In this document: in pieces, positions 32,457 to 41,691 of the stretch
How the letters are laid out: every line of letters starts with the position of its first letter
Position numbering within the stretch: the stretch's first letter is position 1
Made by a program: the position numbers and the translations under genes
The notes under the pieces: generated by a model
The model's database searches: none
What the model saw: the letters and a program-made list of their open reading frames with translations, nothing else
Told to the model about the DNA's origin: nothing
Source: Geodermatophilus aquaeductus
GTDB lineage: Bacteria; Actinomycetota; Actinomycetes; Mycobacteriales; Geodermatophilaceae
Assembly: GCF_900182545.1 (NCBI RefSeq)
Contig: NZ_FXTJ01000019.1
Coordinates: forward strand, 1 to 63,249
Length of the DNA stretch: 63,249 bases
Direction of reading: 5' to 3'

Positions 32457-34280
32457 ATGACGACCACGGCCGACCCACCGCAGCCTGACGACGCCGGCGC
32501 GCCGGAGACCGATCCCCCGGCTCCTCCGGCGGGGGCCGAGGACCCCGCGACGTCGTTCACCCGCCAGCGGGCCACCCGCTGGCTGGAGCCCCACCTGCTG
32601 CTGCGGATGAGCCTGCGGGCCGTCGTGAGCGCGATCCTCGGCGAGTACAACGACAAGCGCGAGCTGATGGGGGAGATCGAGGCCGACGGGTTCCTCGACC
32701 TGAGCACCCCCGACGGTGACCTGTGGATCGACTACGTGGCCGACCTCGGCGACGGCTTCGCCGCCACCTACGCCGTCGCCACACTGCTCTCCCGACCCGA
32801 GCTCGAGGTCGCGCCGCAGGGCGGGACGACGCACTCGACCCGGCAGGGCCGGCTCCTGGTCCTGGGTGGCGACGAGTGCTACCCGGCCGCACACGTCGAC
32901 GAGTACGAGAACCGGCTGGTCGGGCCGTACCGGGCCGCGCTCCCCCGAAAGGACCCCGACGCCCCCTGCCTGCAGGCGGTGCCGGGCAACCACGACTGGT
33001 ACGACGGGCTCACCGCGTTCATGCGCACCTTCTGCCAGGGCCGGTGGATCGGCGGGTGGCGCAGCCGGCAGGCCCGCAGCTACTTCGCGACGAAGCTGTC
33101 GGCCGGCTGGTGGCTGTGGGGTGTCGACATCCAGTTCGACACCTACCTCGACGAGGCCCAGCTCTCCTACTTCAGGCGGATCGCCGAGGAACTGCGCCCA
33201 GGCGACGCCGTCCTGCTCTGCACGGGCAAACCGAGTTGGGTGGCGGCGACCGACGACGACGTCGAGGCGTACGCGACCCTGGACTTCTTCGAGCGGGAGG
33301 TCATCCATCCCCGCCACGCACGCGTGCGGCTCGCGCTGACCGGTGACCGGCACCACTACTCCCGCTACGGCGCGTCCGACGGCGCGCAGAAGATCACCGC
33401 CGGGGGTGGCGGCGCGTTCCTCTCCGCCACGCACCATCTGCCGGAGACGATCCACGTGCCCCCGCCCCGGAGCAGGGCCCGCAGCAAGAGCCGCTCGACG
33501 ACGTACCAGCGCTGTGACGTCTATCCGGAGGCGGGGGACTCGCGGCGGCTCAGTCGGGGCATCCTGCGCCTACCGTTCGCCACACCGACGTTCGCAGCCC
33601 TGCTCGGCGGGGTCTATGCGTTGCTCACCCTGGCGGTGGGCGCGGCGCTGCGCGACCCGGCCCACGGCCTGGTCGAGGACGTGCACGCCATGGCCGCCGC
33701 GCTGCGGGGAGCCGATGTGGGCCGCCTCGCCGGAGGGCTGGCCGACAGCGTGGCCGCGTTCCTCCTCTGCGCCGTGGTCATCGGCGGCGCAGTCGCCTTC
33801 ACCAGGGACGCCTCGCGGCGGCGCGGGCGCATCACCGGTCTGGTGCACGGGCTGCTGCACCTGACGCTGCTCATCGTGGTCATCCGGGGCGCCACCTGGC
33901 TGACCGCCGGGATGCCAGGCACCTGGTCACTGGCCCTGGTCGTCCCTCTGGTGTTCGCGGTGGGGGGGATCCTCGCGGCCGAGTTGGTGGCGCTCTACCT
34001 GCTGGTCGTCGACCGGTTGTTCGGGATCAACAGCAACGAGCTGTTCGCCGGCCAGGCCATCCCGGACCGCCGCAACTTCCTCCGCCTGCGCCTGCAGCCC
34101 GACGGCACGCTGACCGTCTACCCGATCGGCGTCCGACGCGTCCCGCGCGACTGGGACCTCCGGCCGGGCTGGGTGCCCGGCGATCGCGAACGGTTCGCAC
34201 CGGTCGACGGGATCGTGGCGCCCTTCCTCATCGAGGAGCCCATCCCGATCCCGCGCACGGCGCCCGGGACTGCGGCGTGA
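32457..34280 (+). CDS. Membrane-anchored metallophosphoesterase
   Basis: 607 residues, ATG behind GGGAG. Residues 80-345 are a calcineurin-like phosphoesterase: DLGDG (Asp96/Asp99), GGDECYP (Asp139), PGNHDWYDG (Asn178-His179-Asp180) and LTGDRHHYSRY (about 297-305), lacking only a canonical first DxH (it reads VADLGD). From about 370 there are at least four hydrophobic segments (FAALLGGVYALLTLAVGAAL, VAAFLLCAVVIGGAVAF, LTLLIVVIRGATWL, LALVVPLVFAVGGILAAEL), then a soluble tail ending in Pro-rich sequence. The catalytic domain precedes the membrane part and there is no signal, so it faces the cytoplasm. The substrate is unknown; lipid or nucleotide phosphates are possible. A long GC hairpin follows the gene. 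Confidence 0.85.
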   Translation: MTTTADPPQPDDAGAPETDPPAPPAGAEDPATSFTRQRATRWLEPHLLLRMSLRAVVSAILGEYNDKRELMGEIEADGFLDLSTPDGDLWIDYVADLGDGFAATYAVATLLSRPELEVAPQGGTTHSTRQGRLLVLGGDECYPAAHVDEYENRLVGPYRAALPRKDPDAPCLQAVPGNHDWYDGLTAFMRTFCQGRWIGGWRSRQARSYFATKLSAGWWLWGVDIQFDTYLDEAQLSYFRRIAEELRPGDAVLLCTGKPSWVAATDDDVEAYATLDFFEREVIHPRHARVRLALTGDRHHYSRYGASDGAQKITAGGGGAFLSATHHLPETIHVPPPRSRARSKSRSTTYQRCDVYPEAGDSRRLSRGILRLPFATPTFAALLGGVYALLTLAVGAALRDPAHGLVEDVHAMAAALRGADVGRLAGGLADSVAAFLLCAVVIGGAVAFTRDASRRRGRITGLVHGLLHLTLLIVVIRGATWLTAGMPGTWSLALVVPLVFAVGGILAAELVALYLLVVDRLFGINSNELFAGQAIPDRRNFLRLRLQPDGTLTVYPIGVRRVPRDWDLRPGWVPGDRERFAPVDGIVAPFLIEEPIPIPRTAPGTAA

Positions 34281-34291
34281 ACTCGCGTGTG

Positions 34292-34318
34292 CGCGCCGGC
34301 GACCGCGACGCCGGCGCG
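34292..34318 (+). terminator. Perfect 10-bp hairpin after the metallophosphatase
   Basis: CGCGCCGGCG (34292-34301) pairs with CGCCGGCGCG (34309-34318) around a seven-base loop, 12 bases after the stop. It lies between convergent genes and may work in both directions. No T tract. Confidence 0.5.
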
Positions 34319-34480
34319 TCCCGATCGACGGGAAGCCGCACGGGGACTCGCCCATCCGGGTGGGCGCAGGCCCTGCGTGGCGGCCCGCTCCTCCCCGGTC
34401 CGGACGTCGCGGACGACGACCCAGCAGGTCCGGGGTCCGCCGGCCGTTCCGCGCCGGGAACCCGGTCCCGCGGTGACCGG

Positions 34481-35260
34481 TCAGCCATCTCCCTCGGTGC
34501 GCGCGTAGCTCCTGGCCCCCCACCAGTCCCACTCCTCCTCGTTGGGTGGGGCGCCGATGAGCTCGTCGTTCTTCCAGCCGTAGAGCCGGAACAGGAACCA
34601 CTTGATGTCGAGGGGGCGGCCGACGAGGTTGGCCTCCCGGTCGCGGACGTCGTAGGAGACCCACCACTCCCGCTTGAGGCCGTCGGCCTCGGCGAACTCC
34701 AGCACCGCCTCCGCGCCGGCGTAGTGGTCGGGATGGTCGCCGGGGTTCAGCGCCCGGTCGTGGTCGGCGGTGGTGATCCACGGGCGCTCCGTCGCCCCCC
34801 GCTCCGAGGAGACGATGCCGCGGAGCGTGGTCACGAAGTCGTCCCAGCCGTCGTACGTGGTCGATCCGTCGATGGCCGCCAGGGAGGCGATCGCACCGCT
34901 CCGCAGCTTCCCGAGGGTGCGGAAGCCGGTGGACTGGAAGCCCTCGCCGTCGACGTTGCCGTCGGGGACCCGCATGCCGTAGACGACCCAGGTCGGCCCG
35001 CTGAAGCGTTGGATCGAGTGCCCGTTGACGGTGGCTCGGTCCGACATCGGCTCGCCGGGAGTCAGTGTGCCAGCCATCGACTCGATGCAGGCCGCCTCGT
35101 GCGCCTCCCACCAGCCGTCCGTTCGGCCCGCGTCGTCGGCTGTGAGCACGACGTGCACCGTCCTGACGTCCGGGGTGTGCAGGTCGGTGAACAAGTTCTC
35201 CCCGCGGAACAGCAGGACGTCGTCGGTGTGGGCCCCTACGTAGAACGTCACGTCGGACAC
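34481..35260 (-). CDS. PIG-L family deacetylase
   Basis: 259 residues from the GTG at 35260, which follows AGAGGAGAC; the longer upstream reading has no such signal. The N-terminal FYVGAHTDDVLLF corresponds to the AHPDDE zinc motif of PIG-L (His11, Asp13/Asp14; Thr replaces Pro), and NPGDHPDHYAG near 190-200 supplies the distal HxxH. Enzymes of this family remove N-acetyl groups from GlcNAc-linked substrates, such as MshB in mycothiol synthesis. WKNDELIGAPPNEEEWDWWG at the C-terminus is unusual and Trp-rich. No signal peptide. It diverges from the FG-GAP/DMFase-like gene, sharing a 221-base control region with a CGTGTCG/CGACACG palindrome. Confidence 0.82.
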   Translation of the reverse strand: MSDVTFYVGAHTDDVLLFRGENLFTDLHTPDVRTVHVVLTADDAGRTDGWWEAHEAACIESMAGTLTPGEPMSDRATVNGHSIQRFSGPTWVVYGMRVPDGNVDGEGFQSTGFRTLGKLRSGAIASLAAIDGSTTYDGWDDFVTTLRGIVSSERGATERPWITTADHDRALNPGDHPDHYAGAEAVLEFAEADGLKREWWVSYDVRDREANLVGRPLDIKWFLFRLYGWKNDELIGAPPNEEEWDWWGARSYARTEGDG

Positions 35261-35312
35261 GGCCGTCTCCTCTGCTCGGGCGTCCCGGGAAGGCGAGGGC
35301 GACAAGCCTGCC

Positions 35313-35330
35313 CGTGTCGTCCGCGACACG
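35313..35330. promoter_or_regulatory. Palindrome in a divergent control region
   Basis: CGTGTCG (35313-35319) and CGACACG (35324-35330) form a perfect inverted repeat with a four-base centre, between the divergent PIG-L and FG-GAP/DMFase-like genes. The half-site CGACACG recurs once more near 35430. It is a candidate operator for a dimeric regulator of both genes. I find no 11-bp repeat element here. Confidence 0.35.
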
Positions 35331-35481
35331 CCCGGGCCTGGCGCCCCGGAGGCCTCGCGGAGTCCGTCGCACGACCGCTCGGGCCTCCTCCAGGAGGCAG
35401 GGGTGGCGCGCCTGCCCACGACGTCGGCGACACGGCCGCGCCCCGACCCGACGACGCCCGCCTCGCGGAGAGGAGAACCGC

Positions 35482-37665
35482 ATGACCGAGCGAGAACTGA
35501 GGTTCGAACAGTGGGCGACGGCGACGCCGGCCGCAGGGTGGCAGGTGGACGCCGGACCGCTCATGGGAGGACCGGGAAGTGACCTCTTCGCGTACCACCC
35601 GAGCAACGGGACGCTGTGGGTGGCGGAGAACAGCGGTGACCGGTTCGAGTTCACGGCTCCGTGGGCGACCGTGGAGCCAGCGGACGGGTGGCAGTTCGTC
35701 GTCGCGGACACCACCGGCGACGGCCGGGCGGACGTCGTCGGCTACCACGCGGGGAGTGGGGCCGTGTGGGTCGGCGCGAACCGCGGGGGGACCTTCGACC
35801 TCACACAGTGGACGACCCTGACCCCGGCGGCCGGATGGACCATCCGCTGCGGTTACTTCACGGGAAAGGCGGGAGCCGACCTGCTCGCCTGTCACCGCGA
35901 CAGCGGCTCGGTGTGGGTCGGCGCGAACACGGGCTCGGCGTTCTGGTTCGACGACAGGTGGGCGATGGTCGCGCCCGGGCAGGACTGGCAGTTCGCGACC
36001 GGGGACTTCCTCGGTAACGGAACGACCGACGTGGTGGCATACCGACCGGCCGACGGATCGGTGTGGGTCGGGGAGAACCGCGGATCGTCGTTCAGCATGA
36101 CCCGCTGGGCGACACTGACGCCCGCTTCGGGCTGGCACATCCTCGCAGGCCTGTTCACGGGACGGAACCGGGCGGATCTCCTCGGCTATCACCCCGACGA
36201 CGGAGAGCTCTGGATCGGGGAGAACCAGGGCGACGTGTTCGACTTCACCGTCGCGTCGGCGACCGTGTCCCCGGCGGCGGGCTGGCAGTTCGTGACCAGC
36301 AGCGTCAACGGCGACATCTGGCACGACGTCATCGGTTATCACCCGGCGAAGGGGGAGGTGTGGGTCGGGGTGTCGCCCACCCGACCGATCGAGGGCTACT
36401 GCTGGCCGCTCTCGGCACGCCCGGGCGAGTCCATCTCGTTCTACATGTCGCACGGCGGGGCATCGGTCGCCTCGATCCAGCGGCACACCTCCACCTCGGA
36501 GAGGATCGACTCGTCCGTGGTCGACTCGGTGCAGTTCACGGCGGAGTACCAGGTGGCCACGACGACGGCCTGGCGCACGGGATGCGGCTGGAGCGAGACC
36601 TTCCACCTGACCGTGCGACCGGAGTGGCCGTCGGGCATCTACTCGGCCTCCTGCGAGGACGCCACCGGAGGCCGCTCGGACATCACGTTCGTGGTGAAGC
36701 CGGCCGCCGACCGGAGTTCGGGCGTGGCGGTACTCGCGAACGTCAACACCTGGCTGGCCTACAACGGGTGGGGTGGCCGGTCGAAGTACTCCGGACTGGC
36801 CCGCGCGAGTTTCCTCCGCCCGATGCCGCCCTCGGCGCCGGACGGGGACCCCCACCTCACCCGTGGCGAGCTCTGGATCCTGGGCTGGCTGGAGAGCCGG
36901 CACCGTGCCCCTGACGTCTTCACCGACATCGACTTCCACGTCGACGGGTGCGACCCGGCGCAGCACCCGCTGCTGATCGTGGGCACCCATCCCGAGTACT
37001 GGACGCCGCAGATGTACGACCAGCTGGCGGCATACCTCGACGGTGGCGGAAACCTCGCCTACCTGGCGGGCAACGGCGTGTTCGAGACCGCGGAGTACGA
37101 CAACGACCGGACGGAGATGGTGTTCCGGCTGGGCGTCGAGGGCGGCGCGCGCGAGGTGGCCATGTTCCGGACGCGCGGCAGGCCCGAACGCTCACTCCTC
37201 GGCGTCGCCACCGAACGCTGCGAGGTACCGGGGTCGCCCTTCGTGGTCCGCAGGGCCGATCACCCGTTGTTCGCGGGAACGGACCTGTCGAACGGGGACA
37301 CCTTCGGCGACGTCGGACTGAACACCCAGCACAGCGGCGGCACGGGCAACGGCAAGGCGAGCGGCTGGGAGGTCGACACCAGCCGCGGCCCCGGCGCGAC
37401 GGCCCTGCCGACGTCCTGTCAGCTCGATCCGGCTGCACTGAGTCCGGCGGGGGTGCCGGCGTCGGATCTTCCCGACGGCCTGGTCCTCCTCGCCCAGGGC
37501 GTGCCGGACCCGGCCGGCCCCGGCGCGGACATGACGTACTACGACCACCCCGGCGGCGGCTTCGTCTTCTCCGCCGGATCGCTGACGTTCGGGGGCAGCC
37601 TCGTCGTCGATCCCGTGCTCAACAGGCTGATGCACAACGTGCTCGATCGGGCGGGGGTCTCCTGA
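35482..37665 (+). CDS. FG-GAP-like repeat protein fused to an N,N-dimethylformamidase-like domain
   Basis: 727 residues, ATG behind GAGAGGAG. Residues 8-300 hold six repeats of about 47 residues, each of the form WxTxxPAxGW, then GxFTGxxxADLLxYHP, then GxxWVGENxGxxFxF, an FG-GAP/VCBS-type beta-propeller. From about 310 (GYCWPLSARPGESISFYMSHGG) to the end it resembles the large-subunit C-terminal domain of N,N-dimethylformamidase: NVNTWLAYNGWGGRSKY, FTDIDFHVD, IVGTHPEYWTPQMYDQL, GGNLAYLAGNGVF, then GGGFVFSAGSLTFGGSL. That family cleaves formamides using a mononuclear iron site. The fused propeller could bind a partner or glycan. No signal peptide, although such propellers are often exported. 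The amidase role is inferred from fold resemblance only. Confidence 0.82.
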   Translation: MTERELRFEQWATATPAAGWQVDAGPLMGGPGSDLFAYHPSNGTLWVAENSGDRFEFTAPWATVEPADGWQFVVADTTGDGRADVVGYHAGSGAVWVGANRGGTFDLTQWTTLTPAAGWTIRCGYFTGKAGADLLACHRDSGSVWVGANTGSAFWFDDRWAMVAPGQDWQFATGDFLGNGTTDVVAYRPADGSVWVGENRGSSFSMTRWATLTPASGWHILAGLFTGRNRADLLGYHPDDGELWIGENQGDVFDFTVASATVSPAAGWQFVTSSVNGDIWHDVIGYHPAKGEVWVGVSPTRPIEGYCWPLSARPGESISFYMSHGGASVASIQRHTSTSERIDSSVVDSVQFTAEYQVATTTAWRTGCGWSETFHLTVRPEWPSGIYSASCEDATGGRSDITFVVKPAADRSSGVAVLANVNTWLAYNGWGGRSKYSGLARASFLRPMPPSAPDGDPHLTRGELWILGWLESRHRAPDVFTDIDFHVDGCDPAQHPLLIVGTHPEYWTPQMYDQLAAYLDGGGNLAYLAGNGVFETAEYDNDRTEMVFRLGVEGGAREVAMFRTRGRPERSLLGVATERCEVPGSPFVVRRADHPLFAGTDLSNGDTFGDVGLNTQHSGGTGNGKASGWEVDTSRGPGATALPTSCQLDPAALSPAGVPASDLPDGLVLLAQGVPDPAGPGADMTYYDHPGGGFVFSAGSLTFGGSLVVDPVLNRLMHNVLDRAGVS

Positions 37666-37815
37666 TGCCGGCTCAGTGGGTCCCACGGTCGTACGGGCAC
37701 CGCACGGCCACCGGCAGCGGGTCCACGAGCACCGGGACGGAGCCGTGCTGTCGGGTCGCTGGACGGTCGGCAGTCCTGCCGTGCGGCCGGGGCACCACGG
37801 GGCCGGAACGCCGGA

Positions 37816-38094
37816 ATGCTCGCCGGGCTGGCCGCCGACAGCCGGATCGGCTCCCCGACGGCGCACCGGTGTCCGCACGAGCGCGTCGACGTCCTCGCAG
37901 CGGCGGCGGGGCTGCGCGGCGCGCTGCCGGCCGCCCGCGCCGCGGGCCGTTCTCCTGTGACCGTGGACGGCACGCGGATCCGCACCGACCGCTGCCGTGC
38001 TCCGAGGCCGACTGCTCGCACCGATCTCGCCGATGCCCGGGTGGACCCGTGGTGGTCGGGCGAGGCTGCTGGAAGGGCGGACGCCTGCCGCTGA
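37816..38094 (+). pseudogene. IS5-like transposase remnant
   Basis: The plus frame contains RSPVTVDGTRIRTDRC, the DGTxxxTDR block of IS5-like DDE transposases, and later RVDPWWSGEAAGRA, a degraded version of the WYSGKxHxHG block. The ends are absent and the intervening sequence is out of register. It lies in the 540-base gap between convergent genes, and I see nothing else there. Confidence 0.45.
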
Positions 38095-38205
38095 CCACGC
38101 CGATCGAGCACAGTGCCAGCCGCCGGCTGCCTCTCTCACGCCGGCTACCTCACCCGCCGAGCTCCCTGGGAACCACGGAGAGCGCAGCGGGCGGCCCGCT
38201 CCGGG

Positions 38206-39216
38206 TCACGGCTCGCCGCGAGCAGACGTGGACGGTCGAGCCACCAAGGCCGCCGTCCCGGCGGCTGCCAGCTCCACCACGGTGAACGAGAGACGGGAGA
38301 CGGCGGCGAGCGCGAGCGCTTGCCCAAAGGGCAGGACCGCGGAGAGCACCACCACGACGATCAGCTCACGGGCGCCGATGCCGGACGGCAGGATGAAGGC
38401 CACCAGGCCGGCGGTCATGGCCAGGCCCATGGCTCCCACGCACAGCAGGAGCAGGAGCCCACCGTGCATGTCCCGCGTCGCACGCAGGGAGCCGGCCAGT
38501 ACGTACAGATGCAGGCCGTAGAAGACGTACACGAGCAGGCTGACACCGGTCGCCCGGCTGATGGCCTGACCGCTGAGCCGTCGGGACAGTGGCTCCCGGT
38601 GCAGCACCGACAGGAGCCTGTCGACCACGAACGTCAGCGGCCGAGGGTGCAGCAGCACCAACCCGATCGGCAGCAACGTGAACAGCCACAGCACTGCGGG
38701 CTCGTTCCGGACGAGCGCCGGCAGAGCGAGGGCCCCGGCGAGCAGTGACGCGATGACGACGACACCCGCGGTCAGGATGGAGGCGATGAAGCTGCGGACC
38801 CGGCTGACACCGAACGACCGCGCCAGCTCCATCTGGAGCAGGAACGCCATCACCGACCCGGGGACGTACTTCCCGAGCTGACCCACCAGATAGATCTTGG
38901 ACGCGTCGCGTACTCGGACGTGCGAGCCGAGGTCGTCGAGCATGGCCTGCCAGACCAGCGGGCTCAACAGGACTCCGGCGACCACAGCGGCGGACGACAG
39001 CACCAGGCGGGGCCAGGGCAGCTGGGACAGCGTGTTCGAGACCTGGTGCCACTGACCCACCAACTGATAGACCGCGTATCCGACGATCACCAGGACGACC
39101 AGGCGGCGCCCCCAGGAGATGAGACGGGCTCGCCACGTGACGCGTGACGACCCCGCGCCGGGAGAGAGGTCGGCAGTGGCGGGCTGAGACGCGGCTCCGG
39201 TGGCGTCCTCGGTCAC
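38206..39216 (-). CDS. Polytopic membrane protein, LPG synthase TM-domain (UPF0104) family
   Basis: 336 residues, GTG start behind GGGGAGG. Eight or so hydrophobic helices begin at about 33 (LVVLVIVGYAVYQLV). The signature YLVGQLGKYVPGSVMAFLLQMELAR near 109-133 and the late LPSGIGARELIVVVVLSAVLP near 280-300 are characteristic of lysylphosphatidylglycerol synthase transmembrane-domain proteins (UPF0104/AglD-like), which flip or assist lipid-linked sugars and lipids. There is no C-terminal aminoacyl-transfer domain, so it is the membrane part alone. It is followed upstream, after 61 bases, by the YfhO-like gene, with which it forms an operon. With the neighbouring GT2 and sugar genes it suggests envelope glycan assembly. 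Confidence 0.85.
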   Translation of the reverse strand: MTEDATGAASQPATADLSPGAGSSRVTWRARLISWGRRLVVLVIVGYAVYQLVGQWHQVSNTLSQLPWPRLVLSSAAVVAGVLLSPLVWQAMLDDLGSHVRVRDASKIYLVGQLGKYVPGSVMAFLLQMELARSFGVSRVRSFIASILTAGVVVIASLLAGALALPALVRNEPAVLWLFTLLPIGLVLLHPRPLTFVVDRLLSVLHREPLSRRLSGQAISRATGVSLLVYVFYGLHLYVLAGSLRATRDMHGGLLLLLCVGAMGLAMTAGLVAFILPSGIGARELIVVVVLSAVLPFGQALALAAVSRLSFTVVELAAAGTAALVARPSTSARGEP

Positions 39217-39277
39217 TCGCCGCCACCTCCCCGATGGCCCGGTCCGCGCCAGCGGAACGTCCTCGTGGACCCACCCC

Positions 39278-41575
39278 TTACCGTCCCGTCGCCCCGGTCG
39301 GGATCGGGACGACGTCCACGTGCTCCGTCCCGACGGCCGGACCGGATCGATCGGCCGACGACGCCGGGATCCGCTGCCTGCGCCGATCGGCAGTCGTGAT
39401 CCACAGGACCGTCTGACCGAGGCTGACAGGGACCGCGACGGCGAGGAGCCCGACGCCCAGGGACGACCCCGGCGACTCGAAGCGCAGTGTCAGGACGTGC
39501 CGACCGGCCGGCACATCGACCCTCAACAAGCCGGCTGACCCGGTCCGCACCGCGATCGGCTCGCCGTCCAGTGTCGCGCTGTACCCAGGCCAGTTCAGCC
39601 GCGCGAACGTCAGAGTGCCGTCGTCGATGGCACGGAAGGACACCGACTCGACCTCGGCCCGGCTCCGGTCCGACCGGATGTCGATGCCCGGTGAGGCCCA
39701 TGACAGCCGCCCCTCGTAGGTGCTGGGCCGGTTCCGGACCCAGACGGTCCGCAGGTCGTCGCGGGCGACGACGGACCAGCCCCCGGGGGGTGGACCGGCG
39801 ACCGGTCCGGGGAACATCCGAGCGTCGAGCACCAGGGTCTGCACTCTCAACAGGTCGATGAGCGGCACGCCGGTCTCCTCGTCCGGAGCCCACACCCGGT
39901 CGAACGCCTCGGGGCAGAACTGTCCCCGGTAGTCCATGCACAGGGCGCGGGTGAAGTCCTGGAAGCCCATGCCGCTGTACCGCACGAGCGACTCGTGCCC
40001 GGACATCAGGCCCTCGTTGCCGAACAACAGCTCGCCGGTCTGGGTGCGCGACGCCACGCCGAGCGAGGTCACGGCGGACAACTGCAGCACCGGGCCGCGA
40101 TAGAACGACGTGGCGTCGCGCACCTGGGCGATCGAGGAGGGAGGCTGCCCGCCGGTCGCGGTCGTCGACCCGATCCCCACCGGGAGCCGACTGGTCTGGT
40201 AGGTCACGACCACGGCCGTGCCGACCACCAGCAGCGCGCCCCCGGCGAACGGTCCACGGCGGCAGGAGGCGTACACCGCCGCCAGCACCAGGCTCAGGAC
40301 GCCGAGGCCGGCCATGACGTGCATCCGGTAGAGATCCGGACGCAGAGCGAAGGAGAGGTACGCCCCCGCCGCCACGATCCCGACCGTCGCGAGCAGTCGC
40401 TCCCGGACGTGGTCCCGCGCGAAGCCCCGTGAGAGGACGAGTGCGAGCAGCACCGCGACGCCCACGTAGAAGTACTCGATCAGCCGGATCGGCCAGCGGA
40501 AGAGCCACACGTTCGACGGTCCGAGGCTCAGCGCGCCGTAGACGGCCGTGATGAGCACCAGACTCGTCAGCGGACGATGCGTGCGGCGCAGCCCCCGCCA
40601 CCGCAACCACGGGAGCACCGGCATGGCGAACCACAGGAAGTAGGTCGACGGCAGCTGCTCGAGGACCGCCCCGTTCCAGTTCACGATCCCGGGCAGGTAC
40701 GTCGGCGCGCTGGAGAGGAGCATGTCGCTGAGGTGGGGCACCAGGAACATGTCGTTCGAGAGCATCGCGGTCTGCGGACGGTCGGTCACCGGGAGCGTGC
40801 CGGCCATCGGGAGGAACACGAGCGCCGCTACCGCCCCCACGCAGGCGCCGGTCAGGACGAGCCCGCCGAGCAGGCGGTAGGCGCGCCGGACGAACAGCTC
40901 GACCGCGATGCCGCTCAGGACGACGACGATGCCCAGCGCCGCGTACGGGTTCCCGGTGGTCATCCCCAGAGCGCCGACCAGGAACGGCACGAACGGCCAG
41001 AGGTGGCCGCGGGCCTGCCGGCGGGCCGCCCACCAGAACCAGATGACCCACGTGAACGCCATGAGACCTGCTGGCCAGCCGGCCGCCTCGTAGTACATCG
41101 TGAACCCGGTGGCGGGAACGCCGACCGCGACGGCGACCGCGGGGATCCGGCGCGCCTCGTACTCCCGGCTCAGCAGATAGACGGCGGTCCCGAGCAGGCC
41201 CAGGAACCCGATCTGCACGACGGCAGCCGCGGTGGCGAGGTCGTCGAACAGCGAGACGATGACATAGGCGAACAGCTGGACGGGGTTCCACAGTGCGTAC
41301 GTGCCCTCGCCCGCGTAGTTGCCTCCGGCCCAGCCGGACGGCTCCATGGTCGGCCAGTGGCCCGCGCGCAGTTGCTGGCCGAAGTGGTGCCACAGCGGGA
41401 TGAACGACTCGGGGTTGTCGCCGCGGTAGTAGAACTGGTGGTGCTGGAGGAACGGAATGGTCATCACCACGATGACGATGACGCCGACGCCGACGCCGAC
41501 CGCCCACTCGGGGATCCGACGTCCAGTGCCCCCGATCGCCGACCGGTGGGCCGGAGTCCCCGCTGTCGTGGTCAC
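39278..41575 (-). CDS. YfhO-like polytopic membrane protein, possible GT-C glycosyltransferase
   Basis: 765 residues from the GTG at 41575 (GAGGAGG upstream). About 12 hydrophobic helices occupy residues 25-430. The first loop contains QFYYRGDNPESFIPLWHHFG, whose Asp may be the GT-C catalytic acid, then WNPVQLFAYVI. The C-terminal 300 residues form an extracytoplasmic domain ending in WPGYSATLDGEPI and LLRVDVPAGRHVLTLRFESPGSSLG, exactly the closing block of YfhO proteins, followed by one last helix (about 725-745). YfhO is needed for glycosylation of lipoteichoic acid in Bacillus. I infer transfer of a sugar from a polyprenyl donor outside the membrane. A -10-like TAGCGT faces this gene at about 41618. 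Confidence 0.82.
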   Translation of the reverse strand: MTTTAGTPAHRSAIGGTGRRIPEWAVGVGVGVIVIVVMTIPFLQHHQFYYRGDNPESFIPLWHHFGQQLRAGHWPTMEPSGWAGGNYAGEGTYALWNPVQLFAYVIVSLFDDLATAAAVVQIGFLGLLGTAVYLLSREYEARRIPAVAVAVGVPATGFTMYYEAAGWPAGLMAFTWVIWFWWAARRQARGHLWPFVPFLVGALGMTTGNPYAALGIVVVLSGIAVELFVRRAYRLLGGLVLTGACVGAVAALVFLPMAGTLPVTDRPQTAMLSNDMFLVPHLSDMLLSSAPTYLPGIVNWNGAVLEQLPSTYFLWFAMPVLPWLRWRGLRRTHRPLTSLVLITAVYGALSLGPSNVWLFRWPIRLIEYFYVGVAVLLALVLSRGFARDHVRERLLATVGIVAAGAYLSFALRPDLYRMHVMAGLGVLSLVLAAVYASCRRGPFAGGALLVVGTAVVVTYQTSRLPVGIGSTTATGGQPPSSIAQVRDATSFYRGPVLQLSAVTSLGVASRTQTGELLFGNEGLMSGHESLVRYSGMGFQDFTRALCMDYRGQFCPEAFDRVWAPDEETGVPLIDLLRVQTLVLDARMFPGPVAGPPPGGWSVVARDDLRTVWVRNRPSTYEGRLSWASPGIDIRSDRSRAEVESVSFRAIDDGTLTFARLNWPGYSATLDGEPIAVRTGSAGLLRVDVPAGRHVLTLRFESPGSSLGVGLLAVAVPVSLGQTVLWITTADRRRQRIPASSADRSGPAVGTEHVDVVPIPTGATGR

Positions 41576-41691
41576 CGGCCGACCTCCTCGTTCATCGGCG
41601 CGCCAGGCTCTCGGCCACGCTAACGTGCCGGTCACCGTCCTTGCGCGACGACGATGCTCACGATGCGACGAGCAGGAGATGCCGACCGGTG

